From assembly GCA_024291935.2 (NCBI GenBank), contig CM044311.1:20793001-20857000 (forward strand): a stretch of 64,000 bases of DNA, given 5' to 3'. Below the pieces are notes generated by a model. It was not told the origin of the DNA and searched no databases. It worked only from the letters and a program-made list of their open reading frames with translations. Within the stretch, counting starts at the first letter, position 1. Each line of letters begins with the position of its first letter. Source of the stretch: Okapia johnstoni (lineage: Eukaryota; Chordata; Mammalia; Artiodactyla; Giraffidae). This document shows positions 1-11,159 of this stretch, in pieces. The position numbers and the translations under genes were made by a program.

Positions 1-759
1 TATTATGAAGGACTCTCCTGAGAAAACAGCCACCTGTGTCCAGTTAACAGCTTATGGTCATCTAGAATTCCTGATTGCATAGATAAAATGTGTTTACTTC
101 TTGTTCCTATTTTTCCACTACAATGCCCTTCAACTAAATTGACCTCATTTGTTTGTTATTAACATATCTTTTAATGTAATTAATCACTTATCCATTTAAA
201 AATCCACATTTTTTCATGTTATTTCTGCCATTTTTTAAATTGGTTCAAGACAGAGAACCAAGTAATATGTATATATTGCAAACCACATGTAGATATCCAG
301 GGATTTGGTGAGTAAACAAAAGATGTCTGACATTAATTAGTTTTTCAGATTTGTATATTTTATGCATAATTAGCTTCCATAATATGAATATACAACAATA
401 GTGAATAGACAGGTCAAATAAATATTGTGTCATAGAAGAGTATTATTTCACAGTTTCATATTTTTTTTTTTGTATTTTAACAAAAATAAAGAGAACAAAA
501 TATAAGTGGATAAAAAGATCATTTGAGTAATAGTCTCACTCTGCCCTCCATAAATTTATAAAAAGACTTCCAAATATCTTTATATATATATACATATATA
601 TATATATATTCAGGTTATATATAATTAGAAAAAAATTGATAGTAGATGGATAGCTAGATAGATAAAAGATAATCTTACAAAAATTAAGATAGTTCCTGCT
701 GTTTTGCAGGCTTTTCTCTAATTGCAAAAAGTAGGGGCCACTCTCCAGTTGCACTGTGA
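1..759. other. AT-rich sequence, no gene recognised
   Basis: No coding region or family-level repeat is recognised here. The stretch is strongly AT-rich, with a T run near 461-472, a short TA microsatellite (580-612) and a GATA-like run near 646-664. Reading frames are short and of low complexity. Confidence 0.6.
580..612. repeat. TA-rich microsatellite
   Basis: Imperfect run of TA dinucleotides broken by a CA step, seen directly in the sequence. Confidence 0.85.
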
Positions 760-1001
760 GGGCTTCCCATTGCGGTGGCTTCTCTTGTTGTGGAGCACGG
801 GTCCTAGGGTGCTTGCACTTCAGCAGCTGAGGCATGTGTGCTCAGCAGTGTGACTCCTGGACTCTAGAGCACAAGCTCAGTAGTTGTGGCACACTGGCCT
901 AGCTGCTCCACAGCATGTGAGATCTTACCAGCCCAGGGATCAAACTTGTGCCTACTGCACTGGCAGGTGAATGTTTTACCACTGAACTGCCAGGGACACC
1001 C
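760..1001 (-). mobile_element. CHR-type tRNA-derived SINE
   Basis: Read on the minus strand it has the order of a cetartiodactyl CHR SINE: a tRNA-like head (the GCCAGTTCAGTGGTAAAAC-like stretch near 975-998), then repeated ACAACTACTGAGC-type units (near 865-885), and a CACCGCAATGGGAAGCCC-like end near 760-778. It belongs to the older artiodactyl/cetacean SINE class, older than the Bov-tA copies elsewhere in the window. Family assigned from memory of the consensus. Confidence 0.75.
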
Positions 1002-2096
1002 TCTAGTAATCAATCTTCAATAATTTCAACACATAACAATCAAGTCCCAAGTTGATGATAACTGGCAGCAGCGTATTACAAGTTCCACATGCACAAAGTA
1101 GACATTTAAAGATTTTAGTAGATATATATTGATTTTAAATACTCATAATAACAAACATATTATTGTTTGAAAATTGATAGAAACAAAAACGTTCTTAAAA
1201 TATGGTAAAATTCTGAATACAGGAAAGCTACAAATATGTGTAAAGTGACTAAAGAGCTTTATATAAGTCTACATTATTGCATCAAAATTAAGAATCAGCA
1301 AAGCACCAATATTTCAAAATACTTATTGTTGACTAATATATTTTTATGCTTACCAAGTTACATTTGGCCAAATTAATTATAGCCAAATATAATGAAGTTC
1401 ATTTTTTACTTACACAGAAATTATCAATGTGTATTATTTAACCTTATATAAAACTGTTTATCATAGTCAGAGTATTTCAATAGAAAATATAAAATGAGAA
1501 TGCTTAAGTTTCAGAAAGGTCAGAAAACTCTTACACCTAAAATAGAGCTAATAATTCAAGATGATTGAGTATGCTTAGACATTTGGGCAAGAAATTATTT
1601 TTTAATTAGTTGGGAATGTCTTGTATATATGACATGTTGACAGGACTCATGCTATATCTTCTAAGATGCATCATAACAATAATGAAATGAGATAAAATAA
1701 ATTAGAATCTATTGATTTTAACCTCCTTAGTATGAAACAAGAGCATTTTGGGTGTTAAGCAAAAACAAAAATTAGAATATTGAATCTTGAACGGTGATTT
1801 TCCTGTTTGTTTTAAAATACAGACTGTTCTGCAATTGAAGCCTAGATTAACAAATTATTTTATATCCACTGCTTGATTAAAAATATCTTAAAGATATCCA
1901 ACTTGCTTTGTCCTTCTCCTAAAGCTGAGTGATTTTGTAGTGAAGAATTTGTAGTGAGCATAAATTTACAACTTTGGAGCAGACTGAAATCACGGCTATT
2001 ACTAATTCTCTTTCTAGTGATATCAAGTTAAAAAGTAATAAACTTTGAATTTTAATGCATTTTGTTCCTTAAAATCTTTCCTTTAGACCCTTTTTG
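1002..2096. other. AT-rich sequence, nothing recognised
   Basis: About 1.1 kb with no ORF of substance and no repeat family I can name. It may be unique intergenic DNA or repeats too decayed to see by eye. Confidence 0.55.
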
Positions 2097-2309
2097 CTGC
2101 TGCTGCTGCTGCTAAGTCACTTCAACAGTGTACAACTCTTTGAGACCCTATGGTTCCACTGTCCATGGGATTCTTCAGACAAGAATACTGGAGTTTATTG
2201 CCATGCCCTCCTCCAGGGGATCTCCCCAACCTAAGGACTGAACACATCTCTCTCAAGTCTCCTGCATAGGCATGCAGATTCTTTACCACTAGTTCTACCT
2301 GGGAAGCCC
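2097..2309 (-). mobile_element. Bov-tA-type SINE with (AGC)n tail
   Basis: On the minus strand: tRNA-Glu-like head (GGGCTTCCCAGGTAGAACTA at the 2309 end), a central CTCCAGTATTCTTG block, and the GTTGTACACTG-type Bov-A tail ending in six AGC triplets (GCT on the plus strand at 2097-2114). The AGC tail is a usual 3' microsatellite of ruminant SINEs. Confidence 0.9.
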
Positions 2310-3226
2310 TAGAGCCTTTATGCCTTTAGTAGAATAATGCTCTCAATTACTAAGACTCACAAACCTGAGTCTCCCATTGTTTATGTGAAACTTTTAAGAT
2401 GCTGCCAGCCAGTTATGCATCAAATAGGTTCTGTTTATTTGACAAATTTTCATCTGCACTTCCAAATTCAATTTTTTTTTAATTTGTGAAACAAGTTCCA
2501 TATTTGCTTGTGACTACAAAGCATGGTGATATATAGTTTAAGAAATTTAAGGAGTTTAAGAAATTACTTACATCAACATCTCTAATAGTTTTTTTTTTTC
2601 CCTTTCCTAAGAAATCTTTGAAATATAGAATGGTACTTTCCTTTGGTTTTCTCCCATGATTACTGTCCATAGTAAAATGTCTTTCAGAAATGGATGCTAT
2701 CATTATATTTTCTTACTCAAAATTTCACCAAAATATCCAAAAAAACAGATGAAACCTATCTCTACAACCTCTACTCCCTGAAGCTAACAAAAAATAATAA
2801 GTATATTACAGATGAAATCCCTCAGAAAATATATAGATATAGTCTCCATAAAATTAAATAAAATAATTGAACCATAGTCTCCAGAACAAAAGAGTTCAAA
2901 ATGTAGATATAATAGATTGAGAGAATTAAAACAACATTCAACCAAAAAGTCCATTGGTAACAATCAGAAAATAAATAGAAAATAATAATAAAACCATTTT
3001 GGCTATTTTCTAAAACAAGAGAAACATGAAAATGCACCATTTAAAATACTCATATATGTCGAAGACAAGGCAGAAGTAAAAATACAGTTATGAAAGAGGG
3101 CTTTTGGCATATCTCTTTAAAATATTGTTGGAGAAAATAATGCCGTATATAATGTCCCGCAAAAAACAACCCCTCAACCTTCTCAGATGGGAGGAGTATT
3201 CGGAACAACTATGATAAAATAGGCTT
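2310..3226. other. AT-rich sequence, nothing recognised
   Basis: T-rich runs near 2471-2481 and 2588-2600; no recognisable gene or repeat family. Short minus-strand frames here have no motif. Confidence 0.55.
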
Positions 3227-3515
3227 TCAGTCAGTTCAGTTGCTCAGTCGTGTCTGCCTCTGCAACCCCATGGACTGCAGCACACCAGGCTTTCCTGTCC
3301 ATCACCAACCCCTGGAGTTTACTTAAACACATATCCATTGAGTTGGTGATGCCATCCAACCATCTCATCCTCCGTCGTCCCCTTCTTCTCCTGCCCTCAA
3401 TCTTTCCCAGCATCACGGTCTTTTCAAATGAGTCAGCTCTTCATATCAGGTGGCCAAAGGATCGGAGTTTCAGTTTCAGCATCATTCCTTCCAATTAATA
3501 TTTAGGACTGATTTC
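3227..3515 (-). mobile_element. BovB LINE, 3' end fragment
   Basis: Minus strand encodes the end of the BovB ORF2-like protein (frame with [20 protein letters not shown] and [14 protein letters not shown]), followed by the 3' tail of TGACTGAAC type at 3227. It is 5'-truncated at the plus-strand AGGACTGATTTC point. BovB is an RTE-clade non-LTR retrotransposon that mobilises ruminant SINEs in trans. Confidence 0.92.
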
Positions 3516-3710
3516 ACAAGATGATACTTTGTTGGAAACAGTAGACAGTAAGAATTAAGAACACTGCTTTAATATGGAACCACATTTTAACTTGATAAAA
3601 CTATTTAAGTGTCTCTCACTAGTTCATGACAATAAAATATTACTAGCTTGAACCTCAAAAGAGCTGAAATTATACAGGGCAATGGGAAAAACTCATGCAA
3701 AGAAAATCAG

Positions 3711-4032
3711 CTCAGTTCAGTTCACTCATTCAGTCGTGTCCAACACTTTGAGACTCCTATGGACTGCAGCACTGCCAGGCTTCCCTGTCCATCAGCAACT
3801 GCCAGAGCTTGCTCAAACTCATGTCCATTGAGTTGGTGATGCCACCCAGCCATCTCATCCTCTGTAGATCCTTTCTCCTCCTGACTTAAATCTTTCCCAG
3901 CATCAGGGTCTTTTCTAAGGAGCCAGTTCTCCACATCAGGTGGCCAAAGGATTGGAGCTTCAGCTTCAGCGTCAGTCCTTCTGATAAATATTCAGAACTG
4001 ATTTCCCTTAGGATTGACTAGTATGATCCTCT
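3711..4032 (-). mobile_element. BovB LINE, second 3' end fragment
   Basis: Same part of BovB as the copy about 200 bp upstream and in the same orientation, but with different substitutions and a slightly longer 5' end. The coding frame is broken (the spacing around the WLDG region is altered), so it is a decayed truncated copy. Confidence 0.9.
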
Positions 4033-4347
4033 CTGAGAGTGAGCAGATTCAAGTCCTTTCTGAAAACTCTAATAAATTCTCCTCTTTTAGTTTCCTCAGA
4101 AGTAGGAAAAATCAGATGCTAGAAAATTTAGATCCTATATTTTATGATTTATGGTGTGTATCATGGGTGAAGGGGAAAATTGAGGAGTGAAGCTAAAACA
4201 TACATATACAAAATAGCATGCTACCAATTTATATCTTTTAATGTAAGCAAAAAGGAAGTTTCCCTTATTATCATAATTCTAATGAAATGAGTTATTCTTT
4301 ATAGCTCAGTTCTTCCAACACTCAAAGCAGCTCTATTTTCTTATTTG
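4033..4347. other. AT-rich spacer, nothing recognised
   Basis: About 0.3 kb between a BovB end and a SINE, with no recognisable content. Confidence 0.55.
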
Positions 4348-4546
4348 TGTGCTCAGTCATGTCTGACTATTTGTAACCCTATGGACTGTAGTCCACTAGG
4401 CCTCTCTGTCCATGGGATTTTCCAGGCAATAATATAGGAGTGGGTTAATATTTCCTACTCCAGGGTATCTTTCTAACACAGGGATAGTACCCATGTCTCT
4501 CGTGTCTCCTATATTGGCAGGTGGATTCTTTACCACTGCACCAGCC
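4348..4546 (-). mobile_element. Bov-tA-type SINE
   Basis: Minus-strand copy with the tRNA-like head at the 4546 end (GGTGCAGTGGTAAAGAATCC) and the Bov-A body with ATGGACAGAG and TAGTCCATAGGG motifs. It is diverged, with several CpG-type losses. Confidence 0.85.
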
Positions 4547-4673
4547 ATAGTTTTTCTAGAAAATGGAGAAAATTTATCTCTGATTCTATTATTGGGTTTC
4601 CTGGTGCTAAATTTAATTTCTATTTCCATAATATCTTTCAATATATATGTTCAGCTCCATCCCATTTTTAAAT

Positions 4674-4895
4674 GAGCTTCCCAGGTGGCTCAGTGGTAAA
4701 AAAAATTCACCTGCCAAAGCAGGAGACACAGTGGACAAAGGTTTGATTCCTGGGAGAGTAAGATCCCCTGAAGGAGGAAATGGCATTTCAATCCAGTATT
4801 CTTCCCTAAAAAATTTCAGGGACAGATAATCCTTGGGGACTACAGTCCATGGGATCACAAAGAGTCAGACACAATTGAGCCTACACACATACACC
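4674..4895 (+). mobile_element. Bov-tA-type SINE
   Basis: Starts GAGCTTCCCAGGTGGCTCAG (pol III A-box region) and has a GTTTGATTCC B-box-like block about 60 bp on, then the Bov-A body through CACAAAGAGTCAGACACAAT. With the minus copy about 130 bp to the left it makes a head-to-head inverted pair. Confidence 0.88.
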
Positions 4896-5499
4896 ATTTA
4901 TAAATGGATCTTTCTAATAGGAATTCAGATGAAAATAGGCTCAAGTTGTTAATTTGTTTTGTCTATGTTTAAATAACTGCATGAAAAATTTTAAAGCTAT
5001 GTTTCTCAGAAAGCCTGCAAAGTGCTTGTAGGCTCCTTTGCTCACTTGGGAATACATTAAATCATGTAAAAGTGAAACTGTTGCTAAGCGAAGCTGCCCA
5101 TTTGACACATATTTTTTGGAAGTTGATTATAAAGGTATAGTCAGTCTCAAAGTTTAGCTTTGAAAGTCTTGAAGAATGACATAGGAAATCTTTTACATTC
5201 CTGCTGAGTAAATCTAAAAAACAAACAAACTTGGACATAATTTAATGCAGTTCAAAATTGTGACAAAGCTATATAGCAGAGAGAGAATTAAGAAGAAGTT
5301 ATGCTTGCTTCTGGCCAAGAAGAAATACAGAAAGATTATAAGGCCTGAAGGAATTTCTGTTTAAGCTACTTGCAAATAAAAAAGCTAAAAATTAAGGATT
5401 ATATTTATTTCTTTTCCTTTTCCATTTGAATTTAGTTTAACAAGCTGTAGCAAGAGAAGAAATAAATCATTAAGGAAAGCCAGATGACTAACCTAAGAA
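4896..5499. other. AT-rich sequence, nothing recognised
   Basis: No gene or repeat family recognised over about 0.6 kb. Confidence 0.55.
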
Positions 5500-5600
5500 A
5501 TTCTTCCTTTTATTTTTTCAAATTGAGATATAGTTGACATATAATATTACATTAGTTTCAAGTATACAATATAATTCATTATTTGTATTATTGCAAAAAT
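5500..5600 (-). mobile_element. Old L1 3' end remnant (probable)
   Basis: The plus strand reads like the reverse complement of old mammalian L1 3' ends (TTGAGATATAGTTGACATAT followed by a TATTACATTAGTTTCAAGTA block). Short and diverged, so the subfamily is open. Confidence 0.55.
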
Positions 5601-5685
5601 ATCAAGCCTTAATTTTCTGCTATAACACAATTCTATAGCTTTCATATAACAAATTAAAAAGTTCCTAGTGAACCTATGCACAAGA

Positions 5686-5710
5686 CATTTATAGAAACAT
5701 TCTATAAATG
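5686..5710. repeat. Perfect 11-bp inverted repeat, 3-nt loop
   Basis: CATTTATAGAA, loop ACA, TTCTATAAATG. Read directly; no associated gene. Confidence 0.9.
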
Positions 5711-5811
5711 TTTTTGTAGTGAGAGTTTCATTTGCTTTGGCCGGGACTCAGTGGAGTATAGTCCATCACAGGACAGATTCCCAGGAAACTTTGATCATCT
5801 TTTTTTGTTTG

Positions 5812-6265
5812 TTTTTAAATAATTTATATTGGGGTATAGTTGCTTTACAATGTCATCTTAGTTTCTGCTGTATAGCAAACTGAATCAGTTATCCCTTCTC
5901 TTTTATATTTCCTTCCCATTTAGGTCCCCACAGAGCTTTGAGTAGAATTCCCTGTGCTATATAGTAGGTTCTCGTTACTTATCTATTTTATACATGGTAG
6001 AGTATATATGTCATTCCCTATCTCCTAATTCATCCTATTGCACATTTCTAACAAGTTTTTTATTTCTTCCAGGTTGTCCATTTTACTGGCATATAATAGT
6101 TTGTGGTACTCTCTTATGATCCTTTGTATTTCTGTGGTGTCAATTGTAACTTCTTTTCCTTCCTAATTTATTGATATGGGCCCTCTCTCTTTTTTCTTGA
6201 TAAGTCTCAAGAAAGGTTTATCAGTTTTGTTTAAGTTTTTAAAGAAACAGTTTTCAGTTTTAATA
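5812..6265 (-). mobile_element. L1 fragments, antisense (3' UTR plus an ORF2 piece)
   Basis: 5812-6043 matches the reverse complement of artiodactyl L1 3' ends (GGGGTATAGTTGCTTTACAA, then the CCCTGTGCTATATAGTAGG block). 6045-6265 matches antisense L1 ORF2 from the region before the reverse transcriptase (TTGTATTTCTGTGGTGTCAA). These two parts are far apart in an intact L1, so this is a mosaic or a deleted copy. Confidence 0.7.
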
Positions 6266-7115
6266 ATTTTAAAATTTATATGGAAACACAAATGATGCTG
6301 AATAGCTAATACAGTCTTTAGAAAGAAGAATAGAGCAGGAACAATGACTCTCCCTGACCTCAGACTATACTCCAAAGCTACAATTACCAAAAGAATATTG
6401 CACTGACTGACACAGAAACTGACACATAGATAAATGGAACAGGATAGACCAGAAATAAACCCACACTCTAGTCCATCAATCTATGACAAAACAGGCAAGA
6501 ATATACAATAGAGAACAGTGTTCAATAAGTGGTGCTAGGAAAACTGGACAGTTACATGCAAAAGAATGAAATGAGAATATTCTCTAATAATAAATACAAA
6601 AATAAATGCAAATGAATTAAAGACCTGTATGTGAAATTGGGTTCTATAAAACTCCTAGAAGAAAACATAGGCAGACACTCTTTGACTTCAATCACAGCAA
6701 TATTTTTTGGATTTGTCTCCTAAAGCAAATTTTGGGGTTTCCCTGATAGCTCAGTTGGTAAAGAATCTGCCTGCAAGGCAGGAGACCCCAGTTCAATTCC
6801 TGGGTTGGGAAGATCCGCTGGAGAAGGGAAAGGCTACCCAATCCAGTATTCTGGCCTGGAGAATTCCATGGACTGTGTGGTCCATGGGGTCAGAAAAAGT
6901 CAGACACGATTGAGTAACTTTCACTTTCACTTTCCTAAATTAAATTAAATAAAAGCAAAAATAAACAAGTGAGAACTAATTAAATTTCAAAGCTTTTGCA
7001 CAACAAATAAATCCAAAAACAAAATGAAAACACAATATACTGAATGTGAGAAAATAGTTGCAAATGATATGACTGACAAAGGGTTAATATCCAGTATATA
7101 CAATCATTTATATGC
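6266..7115 (+). mobile_element. L1 ORF2 fragment, sense, interrupted by a SINE
   Basis: Sense L1 ORF2 downstream of the reverse transcriptase: the AAAATTTATATGGAAACACA block, GGAACAGGATAGACCAG, GTGGTGCTAGGAAAACTGGA, then (after the SINE) TTTCAAAGCTTTTGCACAAC and GGGTTAATATCCAGTATATA. All frames are interrupted. The orientation switches at about 6266 relative to the piece on its left. Confidence 0.78.
6734..6934 (+). mobile_element. Bov-tA-type SINE nested in L1
   Basis: Complete unit from GGGGTTTCCCTGATAGCTCA through the CACTTTCACTTTC tail. It splits the L1 ORF2 sequence, and the CCTAAA-containing flanks on the two sides are similar (imperfect target-site duplication). It is therefore younger than this L1. 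Confidence 0.92.
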
Positions 7116-7681
7116 ATTTAAAATTTCAAGTTTTGAAATTCCATGTATTAAAGGATGTAAGAAATGGAAAGTGTTTTTTATTCATTACTCTATTACTTAT
7201 TATTCTAGTTTCTTCAGCCCTTCCTTGTTTTTAACATAACATTATTTAGTTTTCATGCTTTTTGTATATCCCTTAAAAATATATTTTCTCAATTCTTCCA
7301 TTTAATTGTTTTACTGATAAAATTAGCAATTGAATCATATTGAATATAACTTGATTTCATTAAAATATCTTACAGTTTAAATAAGCCCCCATTTTTCCTT
7401 AATTTGAACTATTTCTATTTTTACTATTTGTTATCTATATTATTACAGTAGCTGGGTCCATTTTACAGGAAGCAGAATATTATAAAAGAAATGAATAGCT
7501 GTATCAACTTCCTTATTAAACATATTTATACAGAGATCAGATTGTTTTCGCCCCAACTATATCCCATCAATTGATAAAAGAGATTGCACTTATTTGACCT
7601 TAAAGTTTCTGATATAAACAAAAATCATAGTTTTTAAATATTTTAGTGGGAATGCAAATTTTCTCAGTATATCAATACTCT
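7116..7681. other. AT-rich sequence, nothing recognised
   Basis: No gene seen. The flank just left of the SINE is strongly AT-rich. Confidence 0.55.
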
Positions 7682-8008
7682 GGGCTTCCCTAGAAGCTCA
7701 GTTGGTAAAGAATCTGCCTGCAATGCAGGAGACCCCAGTTAAATTCCTGGGTCAGGAAATTTCCCTGGAAAAGGGACAGTCTACCCAGTCCAGTATTCTT
7801 GGGCTTCCTGGTGGCTCAGTTGGTAAAGAATCTGCTTGCAATGTGGCAGACCTGGGTTCGATCCCTGGTTTGGGAAGATGCCCTGGAGGAGGGCATGGCA
7901 ACCCACACCAGTATCCTTGCCCGGAGAATCCCCATGGACTGAGGAGCCTGGGGAGCTACAGTCCATGGGGTTGCAAAGAGCCGGACATGACTGAGCAACT
8001 TTCACTTA
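7682..8008 (+). mobile_element. Bov-tA SINE with duplicated tRNA-like head
   Basis: Two heads in tandem: a first GGGCTTCCCTAGAAGCTCAG head running about 119 bp to CAGTATTCTT, then directly a second GGGCTTCCTGGTGGCTCAG head with a well-kept GGTTCGATCCC B box, followed by the Bov-A body and a TTTCACTTA tail. This matches the dimer-headed class of ruminant SINE rather than two independent insertions, since no spacer separates the units. Confidence 0.9.
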
Positions 8009-8621
8009 TTAATATTCTAAACATATTTTATAAAATTTAATCAAGGTAAGATGGTCATATAAGAAGAATATTTATAAATTGCTCTTTAGCCACAGAAATA
8101 TGTAGTTTCCTTTCATGTTGCACAATTGTAAGTTCTGATATAAATAATTAAACAGTATTACTATTCCTTGACCAGAGTAATAGAAAGTATATATATTTTT
8201 TCTCTTAAAAATAATAACCCTACAATTTTAATTTTGTGTATTCCTAGCATTTTTCTATGGAAATGGATCTACTTTTATACTTGAATAATAATTTTCTATC
8301 TTATGAATGTTTACAGGAACAATATTTGTGATTATAAATTCATTAGATGGCTGTAGATTGCACTACATTTGTACGATGGACATAAATTTGAAGAATATAT
8401 AAATATTTTTTAAAATTACCATCATTATTATTTCCCTATTAGCTTTAAACTTGTCTATATTTAAAGATTTGCATATATGTTAAAAGTTCTTTTATTCCTT
8501 TGCTCTAACTCTATTTAGTCTCAGGAATATTTTTGTAAACTGCACTAAAATTCAAACTGTAATTCCAAAGTTATCATCCGTTCATTCGTTTTAACTCATA
8601 TTAATAAAATGTTTTGTATAG

Positions 8622-8623
<2 letters not shown>

Positions 8624-8673
<50 letters not shown>
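8624..8673. repeat. (GT)n microsatellite, about 25 units
   Basis: Uninterrupted GT dinucleotides, long enough to be polymorphic and to have Z-DNA potential. Confidence 0.97.
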
Positions 8674-8676
<3 letters not shown>

Positions 8677-8959
8677 AGACAAATTCTCTTCATCTTTTTT
8701 CTAGTATTTTTCTAGTAATTGGCACTTTCTGTCAAAGCAACCTACTGAGCAAAGTGCTCAAACTTGAAGAGGCTTCTTTAAAGCATTCCCAAGAAGTTCA
8801 GTCACTATAAGCAATCTGCAGAATTCAGAAAGAGTGTGTGAGAGAATACAAAACAGACAACATCAGCTTGCTGCTAAGTAGAATGTGCATGAAGAGAACA
8901 CCTGTGGGTAACTGCAATTATTTTTTTCTCTCTCCTTTTTACTGCCTAATAATTAGTTA

Positions 8960-8977
8960 TTTGTTGTTGTTGTTGTT
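8960..8977. repeat. (TTG)n short microsatellite
   Basis: About five TTG/GTT triplets before a T run and TA repeats. Confidence 0.85.
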
Positions 8978-9267
8978 TTTATATATATAATTTTCCCCTG
9001 GCACATACATGACACTTAGAAAACAATAGTGGAAACAAATCACAGATAAGAGTGTAGCAAAATAATAAATTGTCCTCATTTTGTATTTCATTTCTCTGTT
9101 GTCTTTAATCAGGTTTCTTTTACACTGGCTTCTTGAATTATGGGGCGTTTTTCAGTGCAACCTGTGGCTGTGAATATAAACAGCAACAGATGCAAATAAA
9201 CTGTGTCTTCTGATCGTTCTGACATGGTCAAGTAACAGTGTTATGATAGAAAAAAGATCTACAGCAG

Positions 9268-9357
9268 TAAACAAGAAGGAAGAAAGGAATAAAGGAAGGA
9301 AGAAAGAGAGGGAGTGAGGAAAGGAGGGAGGGGAAGGAATGAAAATACAGGAAGAAA
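9268..9357. repeat. Purine-only GGAA-rich tract
   Basis: About 90 nt almost entirely of A and G on the plus strand with GGAA and AAGG repeats. Such polypurine tracts can form triplexes and bear ETS-like GGAA cores, but nothing else here points to regulation. Confidence 0.85.
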
Positions 9358-9735
9358 AATAAATTTCAATGTAATCAGATATATTCATAACCTGCTTCCT
9401 GAAAACTTTATTGACAGCCATCAAAATATTTTGGGACAGCAAGAGTTTGGGTGTTACAATACTTGCCTGGTGGCATCACTACAAAAATGCAATCTAGCAA
9501 GACCAAGCTCAATGGGTCTCCTTCATCCTGTCCTTTCTCACCTGCAAGATTTAAAAGAAAATCAGAATCCAATCTAACTTATCATTTACATTGTTCGTAT
9601 TGGAAGAAAATTAAATTTATTTGTTCATTATAATATTCATTTTTAAACATTTTCTAAACCTATATAAATAAAAAAATGGAAATAATTATAGTATAAAACT
9701 GTAAATATAAATTAATTTAAAAGCCATGTATTGAA

Positions 9736-9842
9736 ATAATACAATGCACCTCAATGCTCATAGCAGCACTATTTACAATAGCCATGAAATGGAAACAAAT
9801 GCCCATCAACAGACAATTGGCTTAAGAAGCCAGATTTGCCGG
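9736..9842 (+). mobile_element. L1 ORF2/3' region fragment
   Basis: Contains GCAGCACTATTTACAATAGC and GCCCATCAACAGACAATTGG, the conserved stretch near the end of L1 ORF2. Short, both ends lost. Confidence 0.75.
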
Positions 9843-10139
9843 AATTTTTTTCAAGCAGAAAACTGATAAAATGTATTAACTTTATGATCCCTACCTTTTT
9901 GTGAGTGTTGATCATTTTCTTTTATTTGGGAATATTAATTTACATCAAAAGAAATAAAAATATCTTAATGCAAAAAGGCTATGTGACAGTCCCTGATAAT
10001 TTTCTTAAGAATGTACTTACACTTTTCAGTAATTGCTTTATGGTTTTATTCCCCAAAACTCACATAATTGTGATCAGTGCTTAAACAACTTCTCACTACT
10101 TACACAGTGACTGACTTCACCTAAGTCACCATGACTTTT

Positions 10140-11145
10140 CACTTGAATTGTGGCAATAGCTCCTAAAACTTCTCCCTGCTGTCACTTTTTGCCTCTCCAC
10201 CATTTTTTCTCAATAAAGCAACCAGGGCAATTCATACAAAGCATAATGCATCATGTCACCTCTGTACTCATAAATTCCAGTGATTTTGTACCTTATCAAG
10301 AAAGAAAATCAAGTTTTATAAATACCATAAAAAGACTGTATGCTGTGCTCCCCAAATGCCATTCCTACAATACACACTTTATACATGTTTCAGATTATAC
10401 TTTATTACTCTCTCCCTTTCTCCTTTTACTCTCTGCTACATTAGCTGTCTTGCAGTTCAACAATAATATACTTGTTTCAATCTCATGGTACACAATCAAT
10501 CAATCACATGTGATGTTCTTTGCCCAACATTCTATTCACTCAGTTAACTCTATCACATTCTTGCTTCATTTCTCTACTACAGGTCACTTATTAGCCATCT
10601 ATTTGTGAAAGCTACACTGACCACCATATAAAATGCTCCTCTCAACCAAGCCTTGGCAGTCAATATCTCCCCACCTCCTTGTCTTTCATTTTCTTCATAA
10701 CATTTACTGTCACAATGCTTGCTACAAATTCACTTGTTTATCCATTTATTGCTAGTTTACCACAAATAGAGTATGCAAAGGATGTACAGAGAACCCTTAA
10801 GGAAATCAACCCTGGATATTCACTGGAGAGACTGATGCTGGAGCTGAAGCTCCAGTACTTTGGCCAACTGATGCGAAGAGCTGAATCATTGGAAAAGACT
10901 TTGATGCTGGGAAAGATGGAAAGCAAAAAATGGGGGTGGAAGAGGATGATATGGCTAGATAGAATCACTGACTCAATGGACATAAATTTGAGCAAACGCC
11001 TGAAGATTTTGAAGGACAGGGGAGTCCGGCATGTGGCAGTCCAAGGGGTCACAACGAGTCCAACATGACTTAGAGACTGAACCATAACAAGGGATAAACA
11101 ATACATGTTTGCTGGACAAACTAATAAATTAATGCAAGAAAAGGA
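10140..11145 (+). mobile_element. L2 LINE 3' portion, split by BovB
   Basis: The order of blocks follows the L2 3' half: CATCATGTCACCTCTGTACT, then CACACTGACCACC-like text (here CTACACTGACCACCATATAA), TTTTCTTCATAACATTTACT, and after the BovB insertion a GATAAACAATACATGTTTGC tail resembling the L2 terminus. A 152-codon frame at 10150-10608 falls wholly inside it and is not a host gene. Diverged; assigned from recall of L2 consensus wording. Confidence 0.68.
10793..11086 (+). mobile_element. BovB LINE 3' end inserted in L2
   Basis: Sense BovB from the KEINPGYSLERLMLELKLQY region through WLDRITDSMD and the terminal GACTGAACCA. It is in the same strand as the L2 it interrupts, and it carries substitutions in the RRRRG-rich segment that make it look fairly old. 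Confidence 0.9.
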
Positions 11146-11159
11146 GGAACTTTTCTTCA

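Larger units (their letters stand above)
8009..9735. other. AT-rich sequence with three simple repeats
   Basis: No gene recognised in about 1.7 kb. It holds a GT microsatellite, a TTG run and a purine-rich tract, listed separately. Frames through the GT repeat translate to alternating Cys-Val and are meaningless. Confidence 0.55.

Noticed and set aside
4674..4760. tRNA-Glu-like gene
   Set aside because: A- and B-box-like blocks belong to the Bov-tA SINE head; no clover-leaf with an intact acceptor stem was seen. The same holds for the other SINE heads.
8628..8810. Cys-Val repeat protein frame
   Set aside because: Translation of a GT microsatellite.
10150..10608. 152-codon plus-strand frame as a possible gene
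   Set aside because: It lies wholly within L2-like sequence, has no motif, and its composition follows the L2 block order.
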